Shown: positions 10,501-17,594 of the stretch, in pieces
How positions within the stretch are numbered: position 1 is the first letter of the stretch
How the letters are laid out: every line of letters starts with the position of its first letter
NCBI GenBank assembly: GCA_015852425.1
Contig: JAAAIG010000654.1
Span: 4,844-22,437, forward strand
DNA length: 17,594 nt
Direction: 5' to 3'
Source of the DNA: Gryganskiella cystojenkinii
Taxonomy: Eukaryota; Mortierellomycota; Mortierellomycetes; Mortierellales; Mortierellaceae
The notes under the pieces: generated by a model
What the model was told of the DNA's origin: nothing
The model's input: the letters and a program-made list of their open reading frames with translations, nothing else
Database searches by the model: none
Program-made: the position numbers and the translations under genes

Positions 10501-13500
10501 TCGTCTCGGATCCTCTGGGAGATCCCAAGCATTGGGGTAGTACATGTCCGGTAGTCCAACAGGTTCGGGGATGATTGCAGAAAAGATTGCAGCAGCGGCG
10601 ACGGCAACATCTGGAGAGTCGATAGCAGGGGGTAAGCGGTATCGGTAGTCAGTCAGGTGATGCGGGTTAAGATCCTTATCTATCGAACTGTGGGAACCAT
10701 TAAGGTGGTGATGCGACTGCCTTTCGTCCGTTCCCTTCTCGGTGCCGTCGGGCTCATAACGGTGCGATCCTGGCTCTGGAAGGTCTGGGATCTTGATTTG
10801 AGGAGGCGGCTGATAATGGTAATCCGTCAGGTGGTGTGGATTGTACTCAAATTGGGGGTCATGATGATTTTGATGTTGGTCTTCCCTGTGTTCCTGGTGG
10901 TGGTGATTATGCTCGTGGTGTTGATGATACTGTTCTTGATGTTGGGTATTATGATGGTCGTGGTGGTGGTGTTGATGCTGTTCTGATTGGTAATGGCCAT
11001 CGCGTTGATGTTGCTCGTGATGATGCTCTTGATGGGAACCCGGGTGTCCATGATGAAGGTGATGGTCATGTTCTTGATGCCAATGTATTCTCTCGGCCAA
11101 GCGCGGAGGAATAGGCGGCTGCCACAATGGTGTCCTCTGGTGCTCACCATCCAAATCAGAGGGTCGTTGTGGTGGTGGCTGTTCTTGTTGGTTCTGATGG
11201 TCATAGGGTTGGAACCACCCGTCATAGTGAGGTTTTTTCTCTTGCTCTTGTTCCTGTGGCTGTCCGTCCAATCCAACGTGGTCCCATTGACTGGTGGGAG
11301 GGAGGTCATAACCGTGTGTCACCTCGTGGATGTCGGAAGGCTAAATTGACGTTTCAAGATAATCGGGACAAAAGTAAAAAGGAGAACAAAGCAGGGTTGA
11401 CAGCTTTTGGTCAGTCTTGATCCGGTGTCAGAGACACATCCAAAAAGAGCTGAAGCGTGGACAAGAAAATGAGAGGATTGAGATTCTATCCATAAGGCTG
11501 TTGGAAGGAAGAGCTTTGCCATAGAGCCATTTTTAAGGTTTCCGCGTGCGAATAAAATGTTGGTTGTGCGAGGAAAAGAGACCAAATGACCTTTAAAGTT
11601 GTCGTCGCTTGCTGAATGTGTGGATCTCTGTTGAGTGTCTCCATATCCACTTCTTATCGTCAAACACAAGACGACAAGTTCTGGAGCCATTCCACCAAAA
11701 ACTATATAGTGCAGTACAGCGTGAAAGATCAAAATTTTGATCTTTCGTAGCAATCTGGTCCTCCGCTCACTCGCCCTCTTCAATATTCTCCGCTTTGCAA
11801 GATAAAGAAAGACAAAAAAAACCAGAGAGCACCAGGAGCTCAGACCATGCCTAACCCCAGGCTGGCATGGCAACACAGTTGCCTGAGCCCATACACAAAA
11901 GTAAGGTATCGGGAATACCGTCACTGACAAAAAGAAAAGAAAAGAAAAGACAGATAGAGAGCACTTTTCGGTGATCCAGGTGTCAAGATAAAGACGTTCG
12001 TCCCAAAAATGGTGTCATTCTTTTTAAAAGAACTAGCGCTTTTCACATACCTTGCCTCCGACAAACTTGTCATAGACGTTCCACCATTGCTGAACCAGCT
12101 CAACTGAGTCCGTTGAGGAAGTGTTGCGAGGAAAGACTGTTCCATCTGCAAAGCGGAGCCACTGCCAGGGCTTGAAGGCACCGACAAAGTGGACGACAGC
12201 TAACCTATCTCTGTATTGTTGATATGCGGGTGCGTAACTGGAGGTACGAGAGATACGTGAGAGTAGCAAAAAAGGATGAAGGGTGTGAGAACAAGGGATA
12301 AGGTGTTAGTTTCTGAGGGTATGAGGCGGGTTTCGAAAAAAGGACAAACATCGACGAGTCGTGAAAGACAAGGACAGAGGTCAAAACAACGGCAGGGCTA
12401 GAATACCGCAAAGCACCACCAGGATTGAATCAACATGATCGTTGTGGTTCCGGTGATAGGCGGTGTTGTTGGCCCAACAAAAAAAAATAAGAAAAAAATA
12501 TCCCACAACCACAAAACCCGTCTACTCGCATGAAGAGTGAAAACATGAGATGAACACAAAGAGCAAAACAACAACAAGGACGCGAACAAGGGGCGGAAGA
12601 ATTGAAGGGAGAAGACGATTCCATCCGATTATCAGAAAGTGAGTCCCTTTCCCACACGTCCATGCGCAACGGCCCTCTCTTTTTTTCATCAATCCTGAGT
12701 GTTCAATCCGAGCGTCCATTTTCACCCCCTTCCTCATTCAACCCCCTGTCTGTTTGGTCTATCTGTGTGCCTTTTTTTTGCTAGCACGATTAAAGGAAAC
12801 AAAAAGAAGCGTGTATGGGAAAAGAGATTACAGAAAAGAAGACGGGATGTTTTTTCTGTCTTCATGTGTCATTCCATACGGGAAACAGAAGGAAGAGGGA
12901 TAAAGAAGCATGTGTGGAGAGGAAGGCAAACCCCTGATAAAGATCGCGACGATGTCATCATACAAATACAAGCAAACAAGAGAAAAATGGTGTGGCAAGT
13001 GTTTGTTTTTCATGACTTGATTCACTGACCTGTAGACTGAAGTTGGTGTCGTATTGTAGACAAAAGGCAGACGATTACTGGGCTCGCCTCGGGACCATCC
13101 TCCAAAGTAGCTGTTCAAAAGACCTTGATCGCCGCCTTTTTTATCAAAAAAAAAAAAAAGAATGCAGGCAAAAAGGGGTGTGGTTACTTTTTGTAGGTGC
13201 ATAGAAACATACTCCTCAAAGAGTAACGGCTGTCAGTGATAATCTCGTTTGTATCGTACCATCAAAGGTTCCTTCCTGACTTGCCATCTCGATCAATCCT
13301 TGGTAATCCTCAAAGGAGGGTCGACAGACAAACACGCCAGAGTTGAAACAATCGGGCCAACCGGCATCCGGGGCAGCCGCAAATCGTTTGTTTCGATCCT
13401 TATCGTCCAAGGAACCGTTCGCGGCGGTATCAAAGAGCTCATCAATGTTTCGAAGGACCAACGTATCCGCGTCCAGAAAGATAACCTTGGCGTATTGGGT

Positions 13501-13770
13501 CTGGTTAAAGACGTGGATTTTCGTGAGGGTGATGCCGAGTTCGGGTCGACCGAGTAATTCGAGGTTGGCCTTGGAATGGGAATCAATCTCGCCAATCTCA
13601 ATGACAGCGTCGTAGACTTGGGCGAGTTTGTCTCGAATAGGACGCGAGACTTGGGCGGTGATGAGGATAGCGAGCTGCTTTGTTGTCTGACTCGCACGCA
13701 GGGAGTGACCGAGGACGAGGGCACCACTGGCATACGAATTGTTGGTGAGGAGGGTAATGAAGGCCTCCAT
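7548..13770 (-). CDS. GLG1: Giant glycogenin: GT8 domain plus long disordered tail
   Basis: Glycogenin glucosylates its own Tyr from UDP-glucose and primes glycogen synthase. Minus-strand exons 13770-13260, 13135-13030, 12237-12051, 11340-7930 and 7838-7548 join in frame to 1501 residues. The GT8 domain starts MEAFITLLTNNSY, has FLDADTLVLRNIDELFD (Mn-binding DAD 100-102), NSGVFV (143-148), GGDQGLLNSYF (171-181), LPFVYNTTPTSVYSYAPAY (acceptor-Tyr region, Y205/Y207) and HFVGAFKPW (222-230). The tail has His-rich 354-438, FPWES near 581, three NAWD motifs (about 537, 667, 781), Glu/Arg-rich coiled coils (614-654, 714-773), Ser/Thr-rich sequence, Q8 near 1345, WNWKELLGKKPRHW (1378-1391), an acidic stretch and RRRSSM near the end. 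Yeast glycogenins are roughly 380-620 residues. The 3.4-kb exon has no ATG at its start and is in frame only through the acceptor at 11341, which supports one gene. ATG 13770 has A at -3. Orthology to GLG1 versus GLG2 is unresolved. Confidence 0.9.
7972..8013 (-). other. Tryptophan-rich motif in glycogenin tail
   Basis: Encodes WNWKELLGKKPRHW, an ordered-looking amphipathic Trp/Lys motif in an otherwise disordered tail, just before the last intron. In other glycogenins a short C-terminal segment binds glycogen synthase; a similar role here is inferred from its isolation and position only. Confidence 0.5.
8086..8109 (-). repeat. Poly-glutamine tract (8 CAA/CAG codons)
   Basis: Eight consecutive Gln codons of mixed CAA and CAG, flanked by His and further Gln residues, in the glycogenin tail. 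Confidence 0.9.
10609..10668 (-). repeat. Second copy of the NPHHLTDY repeat
   Basis: Encodes NPHHLTDYRYRLPPAIDSPD, a diverged copy of the unit at 10783-10842, about 38 residues further along the tail. Confidence 0.75.
10783..10842 (-). repeat. First copy of the NPHHLTDY repeat
   Basis: Encodes NPHHLTDYHYQPPPQIKIPD at the end of the His-rich tract. The shared pattern with the second copy is NPHHLTDYxYxxPPxIxxPD. Confidence 0.75.
10831..11085 (-). other. Histidine-rich tract in glycogenin tail
   Basis: By direct count about 35 of 85 residues (protein about 354-438) are His, mixed with Gln, Glu, Asp and Asn, in clusters such as HHHHDHHNTQH and HEHNHHHQEH. The DNA is imprecise CAT/CAC/CAA/GAA triplets and not a pure microsatellite. 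Such tracts commonly bind Zn, Ni or Cu or drive pH-dependent condensation; function here is unknown. Confidence 0.9.
11341..12050 (-). other. 710-nt intron of the glycogenin gene
   Basis: Donor GTATGT at 12050 and acceptor TTTAG ending at 11341, phase 0 on both sides. It joins the end of the GT8 domain (FVGGK) to PSDIHEVTHGYDLPP of the tail exon. It is five to seven times longer than most introns in the window and contains a 203-codon same-strand open frame, a 24-nt palindrome and A/G microsatellite sequence near 11931-11950. If not removed it adds five codons and stops. Confidence 0.75.
11723..11746. repeat. 24-nt perfect palindrome
   Basis: GAAAGATCAAAA is followed directly by its exact reverse complement, with no spacer. 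It lies within the long intron of the glycogenin gene. A 10-nt palindrome ACTATATAGT sits 12 nt away at 11701-11710. Confidence 0.95.
12238..13029 (-). other. 792-nt intron of the glycogenin gene
   Basis: Donor GTCAGT at 13029, acceptor CTCCAG ending at 12238, phase 2. The flanking exons join as TPTSVY-S-YAPAY with the Ser codon split, exactly the sequence expected of a glycogenin, so no coding residues are missing. I see no convincing nested gene, only AT-rich and C/T-rich sequence with short chance open frames. Confidence 0.8.
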
Positions 13771-13870
13771 GTTAAAAGTCCTGTGTTGCAAATGGAATTC
13801 GTTTCTCTTTTTCTTTCCGAATAAAAAGAGTATTGAAAGAAAGAATGTCAATGGAGAATGAGCAAGAGTT

Positions 13871-13952
13871 GAGGGAGGAGGAGGAGAGAGTGGAGAGAGT
13901 GAAGGGGAAAGGAAGGAAGGAAGGAAGGAAAGGAAAGGAAAGGAAGGAAAGA
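13871..13952 (+). repeat. Polypurine tract (GGAAA/GGAAG repeats)
   Basis: 82 nt of purine interrupted by only two T residues (13891, 13900). The last 52 nt are uninterrupted and made of GGAA and GGAAA units. On the glycogenin strand this is a C/T tract 100-180 nt before the ATG, so it may define the transcription start region. Confidence 0.85.
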
Positions 13953-14701
13953 CAGACAAGACAAAGAGAAGGGTGGACGGGTGCAACGAATGAATGGGGT
14001 GAATAAGGAAGAAATACCACGCGCGCGTTTCTTTTTTTCTTAAAAGATGGGAATTGATTGATATTGGGGTTTACTCGATTTATTACTGTTTGATATCCTT
14101 CTGACACACAGACCTCTCTTTTCCGCTTTGGTTCGGATGGTCCTTCTTTCGGTGGATGACTCTCTTTTTTTTCTGTCTGTTGTTTGCTGTTGGATGACTT
14201 GGCATCCCTCACCTCAAGCAAAGAAGAAAGGGATGGAGATAAAAAAAATCTTTGTTGGGGGATGGTCTGTCTACCTGGGAGATAAAGAGAGCTTTGACGT
14301 CTTAATCGTGTTTAATATTTTTGCCACCAAAATGTATCAATGTCGGGCTCGAGGATTGACTTTCTAGTCACTCAGGCAGGAGATTGTTGTCTCACTTGCT
14401 CACCAAAATGAAGCGCTCCTGGGAATATGCGAGTAGCGGCCGATCAGGCAAAAAGTGAGAGTGCGTCACTGTCTCCGTGGTAGGGCTGGTGCGCTCAGAT
14501 CATCCCTTTGCATGGATAAAAAAAAAAAAAGGCTCAAGTAGTCTGATCTGCGCCACCAAAAGAAAAAAAGTAGTTTCTGCAAACCGCACATCCTCAAAGG
14601 GTTTCCAGAGTATCTGTTCTTTTCTACTTCCCACCTCGAGTGACCGCCCCATAACGTTGGTTGGTTCCCACTCCCACCGCGCCTCCTCTCCGCCGATCTG
14701 C

Positions 14702-14709
14702 GATAAATA
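14702..14709 (+). promoter_or_regulatory. TATA-like element of the F-box gene
   Basis: GATAAATA lies about 108 nt before the ATG at 14817 and ahead of the pyrimidine run at 14763-14795, which is a likely start region. Confidence 0.35.
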
Positions 14710-14816
14710 CCTCTATTTCAGGATCGTTTCTTTTGCACCACTTTTAGCATCGAGTCTACCCACCTCCTCCTCCTCCTCTTTCCTCCTCCTCTTTCACCTT
14801 CCCATAACTCTGATAA

Positions 14817-17339
14817 ATGCACAAAATCAAAATCTTTGATCTCCCACATCTCTTGGACAACTTCTGTCAGCATCTCACTTTGGTCGAGATCCGTCGATGC
14901 CGTCAAGTCAACAAGGACTGGCAATACCTTTTCCACTTTCAAGACGGGTGTACTGTCGTTCTCTCCTCCGACTTTGTTTCCCCCCCAGGTCCTTTCAATA
15001 ATCATAACCAAAGAAAAGGCAACCTGCTCATCCCCCATCACCACTACCAATACCACCATCCCTGGAGCAGACACAACAACCAACTCAAGTATTATTGCTA
15101 CCGCCGTGACTCTATCATCAAGCGCAACTATAACTTTGAACAACAGCGACTCCAACATCAAGACGAAATCCTCAAGTACGCGGATCGTATCCGGTCTCTC
15201 AAGTTGGATTCAAGTGACTGTTATGATGATCTCCATCAAAATAGAATCCAGTTTCTGATCGGATCCAGATGTCGCAGACTCAAGAATCTGACTGTATGTC
15301 TTGACAGTCGCGCTTGGCTTCTTGATATTGTCTTGGACATACACCAAGAACATAACGCCGAGGTATGGACACCGAGACCGCCTAAGCATTTTCAAGAAGG
15401 ATGTCGACTCTTAGAGTTGCTTTTAAGGCAACAAATCCAAGGATCCCTTACTCAGCTCGACATCACGATATGCTTTCATCATTATCATGAAGGAACGCCA
15501 TATGCCCCTGAGAGGAACTTTAAACACCTGATCCAGGTCTTGACACCGCTGTTTCCCTCTTCCAGCAACGACGACGACAAGAAGGACAACGACGATACAC
15601 CTCTAAGAAACCTGAAGAGTCTCGGAATCGGGTATCGACAGCCTATCCTTTCGGCCTCGCTTCCGCTTTCTCCTTGCGTGTTACAGGACCTGTTACAGAG
15701 CTTACCTCCGGGATTACTGGATTTCGAATGGAAGGGCAAAGTCCGCTCGACGCTTCGTGACGCTGCCGGACAGCAACAGCAGGAGCATCATAGAGGCAAG
15801 GATCCGAAACGACTACGTCCCTTAAAACTGCGTCGCCTTTACCTCTTTGAATATGATTTCGCTGGTGCCGAAGTCAGTGTGCTGATTCCTTTGATCCGAT
15901 CCTGTCCGCACTTGGAAGAAATCCATCTGCCCGCAGTTGAAGAACGGTTGGCCTGGACCGTGGTGGGAAGTCTCATCGAATCATGCCCGAGACTTTGCTC
16001 CTTTAAGTTTGGTTCCAAGCGATTTCGGACCGCGCACTGGACCTCTTCTCCCGTGATTAGACTCCTCCAGGCCTATTCTTCCTCAATACAAGAGATCATC
16101 CTGACCCATCAACTAGAGGATGACAGCCTTCAAATCATGAACGACTTGTTTGTTGTGTCACGCTTAACGCCTTCCACACACCGGTCCTTGCTTCCAGTAC
16201 CACTTGAATCACCTACACTCAATACTCCTGGTTCTTTTGCAAGACTGGAGAAACTGGTGGTGACCTATCCAAATTACCTGACCAGTCAACATTTTTTACC
16301 AATTGTCGAATCTTGTCCCGAGCTAAAGGTTCTTCAGTTTAAGGCATCCAACATTGATCGCCCACGGGATCAAGGTCTTTGGCTTTCAGATCTAATCTCC
16401 AACACAGCAAATTGGATCTGTGATCGGTTGGAGGTCCTCGAGATCCCGATCCGAGATAATCTCTTCTTGGCGCGGAACTGGACCCAACTCGGTCGCAGAG
16501 AACGCCAAGCCGAGAACAAGAAATGGCGAACTAAATTTCAAGCCCTCGTCCAGTTTCACGATCGTCGGTTATCGAGGTTGTCCTCAAGCCTAAAAGACTT
16601 GCGATTACATTGGAACCAGGAAGGAGAATGGAAACACGCGATGGTGCAGCAGCAGGGTCGAGGGAACTCCAAAGAACAAGAGCATAGAATCTGCTCTGTA
16701 TACTGCTCCGAGAATCGTTGTTGTTGGGACGAAAGAACGGTCGATTGGGATCTTCCGGGGTCCGGCGCGAGGGTCCCATCTTTTGAATCCCGGTCGCCTG
16801 GGTACCTGACTGCTCATAAGCTTTCAAGGGATCGTGTAGAAGCGATCATGTGTGGATTCCCTTGGTTAACATGTTTTCAGCTTCAGTGGATGGGCCTCCT
16901 CCATCATTGGCCATCAGCGCATCAAGTCCGGATCAAGACCTTGACGGATGAACAAGCACGATCGAGCTCAAATCCGACGGTGCGGGTCTATCATTCGGAC
17001 GAGCAGTCGTCATTGTTCCCTACTGGCGTGCACTTAGGACCATATCCAGATCGATGCCATCGTACTGTCGCTCTCTCAGTCGCTCTAGATCATTTTTGGA
17101 CAGAAGAAGATTTTAGAAAAGATGCCGCGGACGCGAAAATGAATGGCGATGAACCTGCTAGAAGTGAGCTTCGGGAGGATGAAGAGTATGATTACGATTT
17201 TGTCCATGGCATTTGGAAGGATGCGCATGATGGTGACGGTCAGGGACCAGAATGGATCTCGAGTTGGAAGAAGTACAAGCGGTTCGGAGCCATCCATCAT
17301 CGGAAATCCTTTCGAAGTCGATTCGTAGTCAAACGATAA
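14817..17339 (+). CDS. F-box / leucine-rich-repeat-like protein
   Basis: A single open frame of 840 residues. The first ~40 residues, IFDLPHLLDNFCQHLTLVEI then RRCRQVNKDWQYLF, match an F-box (the Skp1-binding helix bundle of SCF ubiquitin ligases: LP near the start, V-N-K-D-W near the end). The rest has irregular leucine-rich units of the F-box/LRR type, for example LKNLTVCLDS, LRRLYLFEYDF, CPHLEEIHLPA, CPRLCSFKFGS, LEKLVVTYPN, CPELKVLQFKA and LEVLEIPI. A His/Tyr/Asn-rich loop follows the F-box. The C-terminal quarter is less repetitive, with an acidic stretch before a basic end. It is probably a substrate-recruiting SCF subunit, substrate unknown; such genes are highly expanded in Mortierella-like fungi. 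ATG 14817 is the only start that keeps the whole F-box. A possible alternative last exon lies at 17427-17579. Confidence 0.85.
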   Translation: MHKIKIFDLPHLLDNFCQHLTLVEIRRCRQVNKDWQYLFHFQDGCTVVLSSDFVSPPGPFNNHNQRKGNLLIPHHHYQYHHPWSRHNNQLKYYCYRRDSIIKRNYNFEQQRLQHQDEILKYADRIRSLKLDSSDCYDDLHQNRIQFLIGSRCRRLKNLTVCLDSRAWLLDIVLDIHQEHNAEVWTPRPPKHFQEGCRLLELLLRQQIQGSLTQLDITICFHHYHEGTPYAPERNFKHLIQVLTPLFPSSSNDDDKKDNDDTPLRNLKSLGIGYRQPILSASLPLSPCVLQDLLQSLPPGLLDFEWKGKVRSTLRDAAGQQQQEHHRGKDPKRLRPLKLRRLYLFEYDFAGAEVSVLIPLIRSCPHLEEIHLPAVEERLAWTVVGSLIESCPRLCSFKFGSKRFRTAHWTSSPVIRLLQAYSSSIQEIILTHQLEDDSLQIMNDLFVVSRLTPSTHRSLLPVPLESPTLNTPGSFARLEKLVVTYPNYLTSQHFLPIVESCPELKVLQFKASNIDRPRDQGLWLSDLISNTANWICDRLEVLEIPIRDNLFLARNWTQLGRRERQAENKKWRTKFQALVQFHDRRLSRLSSSLKDLRLHWNQEGEWKHAMVQQQGRGNSKEQEHRICSVYCSENRCCWDERTVDWDLPGSGARVPSFESRSPGYLTAHKLSRDRVEAIMCGFPWLTCFQLQWMGLLHHWPSAHQVRIKTLTDEQARSSSNPTVRVYHSDEQSSLFPTGVHLGPYPDRCHRTVALSVALDHFWTEEDFRKDAADAKMNGDEPARSELREDEEYDYDFVHGIWKDAHDGDGQGPEWISSWKKYKRFGAIHHRKSFRSRFVVKR

Positions 17340-17366
17340 ATCGACATAATAGTTATTGAAACGCAT

Positions 17367-17372
17367 AATAAA
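17367..17372 (+). terminator. Poly(A) signal after the F-box gene
   Basis: AATAAA 28 nt past the stop codon is the expected position for a fungal 3' end, and argues that the transcript normally ends before the open stretch that follows. Confidence 0.55.
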
Positions 17373-17381
17373 CTCGAATAA

Positions 17382-17579
17382 GAACAATCCTCGCCACCAA
17401 ACAAAAAACATCTTCCTGTTCTCCAGCCTGGGCCACCAAACCAAATTGTGTTGCAAGAGAGCATTCCCATTCCAAAAGAGATGCACAGGATGGTATCCAT
17501 CCGCAAAGAACTTGCGGATCTTGGTTACACGAGCCTTATTAAAGAACGCGAAAAGACAGAAGAAGGCTCAAAACAATAG
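17382..17579 (+). other. Unassigned open frame downstream of the F-box gene
   Basis: Open from just after a stop at 17379 to TAG at 17577-17579, 65 codons, in the same frame as the F-box gene. It includes LQESIPIPKEMHRMVSIRKE and then a charged, helix-like end finishing EEGSKQ. The residue mix looks coding, but there is no promoter space (43 nt after the previous stop) and no ATG before 17481. It could be an alternative terminal exon, a remnant of a duplicated gene, or chance. I do not recognise it. Confidence 0.35.
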
Positions 17580-17594
17580 TTTTTTGTGGTCTAT

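Larger units (their letters stand above)
13771..14816. promoter_or_regulatory. Divergent promoter region, glycogenin and F-box genes
   Basis: This 1046-nt gap lies between the starts of two genes pointing apart. The glycogenin side holds a long polypurine tract (13871-13952) and a T-rich leader on its own strand. The F-box side holds a TATA-like GATAAATA at 14702-14709 and a 33-nt pure pyrimidine run at 14763-14795 shortly before the ATG. ACGCG-type and TGACGT-type motifs near 14020-14030 and 14295 are short and may be chance. No convincing gene is present. Confidence 0.6.

Noticed and set aside
7882..11322. The 3.4-kb tail exon as a separate gene beginning at 11322
   Set aside because: The codon there is GTG, not ATG. 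No ATG precedes it in frame, and the frame is reached only through the TTTAG acceptor at 11341, so an upstream exon is required.
10657..11349. Val/Met/Leu-rich plus-strand frames that look like membrane proteins
   Set aside because: These are the reverse complement of the His-codon tract (CAT/CAC read as ATG/GTG), so the hydrophobic appearance is an artefact.
13772..14221. 149-codon minus-strand frame upstream of glycogenin
   Set aside because: It is largely translation of the C/T-rich leader (Ser/Phe/Leu/Pro repeats) and ends just before the glycogenin start; no motif seen.
14477..14816. Plus-strand frame of 120 codons before the F-box gene
   Set aside because: It runs through the TATA-like and pyrimidine-rich leader region and has a low-complexity Ser/Leu composition; it looks like promoter and 5' UTR.
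17085..17486. 133-codon minus-strand frame at the right end
   Set aside because: It overlaps the F-box coding end antisense, is rich in Trp/Phe and has no recognisable domain or promoter.

Overview
The window looks like nuclear DNA from an early-diverging filamentous fungus. A Mortierella-like member of Mucoromycota is my best guess. This is inferred from compact genes with many short GT..AG introns (mostly 90-160 nt, CTAAC/CTGAC-like branch sites, poly-T tracts), AATAAA-type 3' signals, pyrimidine-rich leaders, and the pairing of an F-box/leucine-rich protein with a BTB protein, both families being abundant in that group. I see no bacterial operon structure, rRNA, tRNA, CRISPR array or recognisable transposon.

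Layout from left to right. (1) 1-1609, plus strand: the 3' four exons of glutathione reductase, entering the window at the redox-active cysteine. (2) 1900-4685, plus: a three-exon BTB/POZ protein with low-complexity insertions and a small C-terminal heptad repeat. (3) 4922-7374, minus, converging on the BTB gene: a mitochondrial citrate-lyase-beta-like enzyme (CLYBL family, HpcH/HpaI fold) in nine exons. I place its first exon at 7308-7374, because that gives an uninterrupted targeting presequence and sits behind a good core promoter. (4) 7548-13770, minus: a very large glycogenin. A normal GT8 catalytic domain spread over three exons is spliced to a 3.4-kb exon coding for a disordered tail with a histidine-rich tract, coiled-coil segments, NAWD motifs, poly-Q and a tryptophan-rich motif. 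The predicted protein is 1501 residues. Two of its introns are about 0.7-0.8 kb. (5) 13771-14816: a divergent promoter region with a long polypurine tract. (6) 14817-17339, plus: a single-exon F-box/LRR-like protein, followed by an unexplained open stretch in the same frame.

The genes do not form one pathway. Glutathione reductase (redox), the CLYBL enzyme (mitochondrial CoA-thioester metabolism) and glycogenin (glycogen priming) are separate metabolic functions, and the BTB and F-box proteins are probably substrate adaptors of ubiquitin ligases. The most unusual object is the glycogenin gene: its tail, its two long introns (one splitting the predicted auto-glucosylation site, the other holding a 24-nt perfect palindrome and a 203-codon open frame), and the possibility of a short isoform lacking the tail when one intron is retained.

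Gene models were spliced by eye from reading frame, splice sites and family motifs, without transcript data or database searches.
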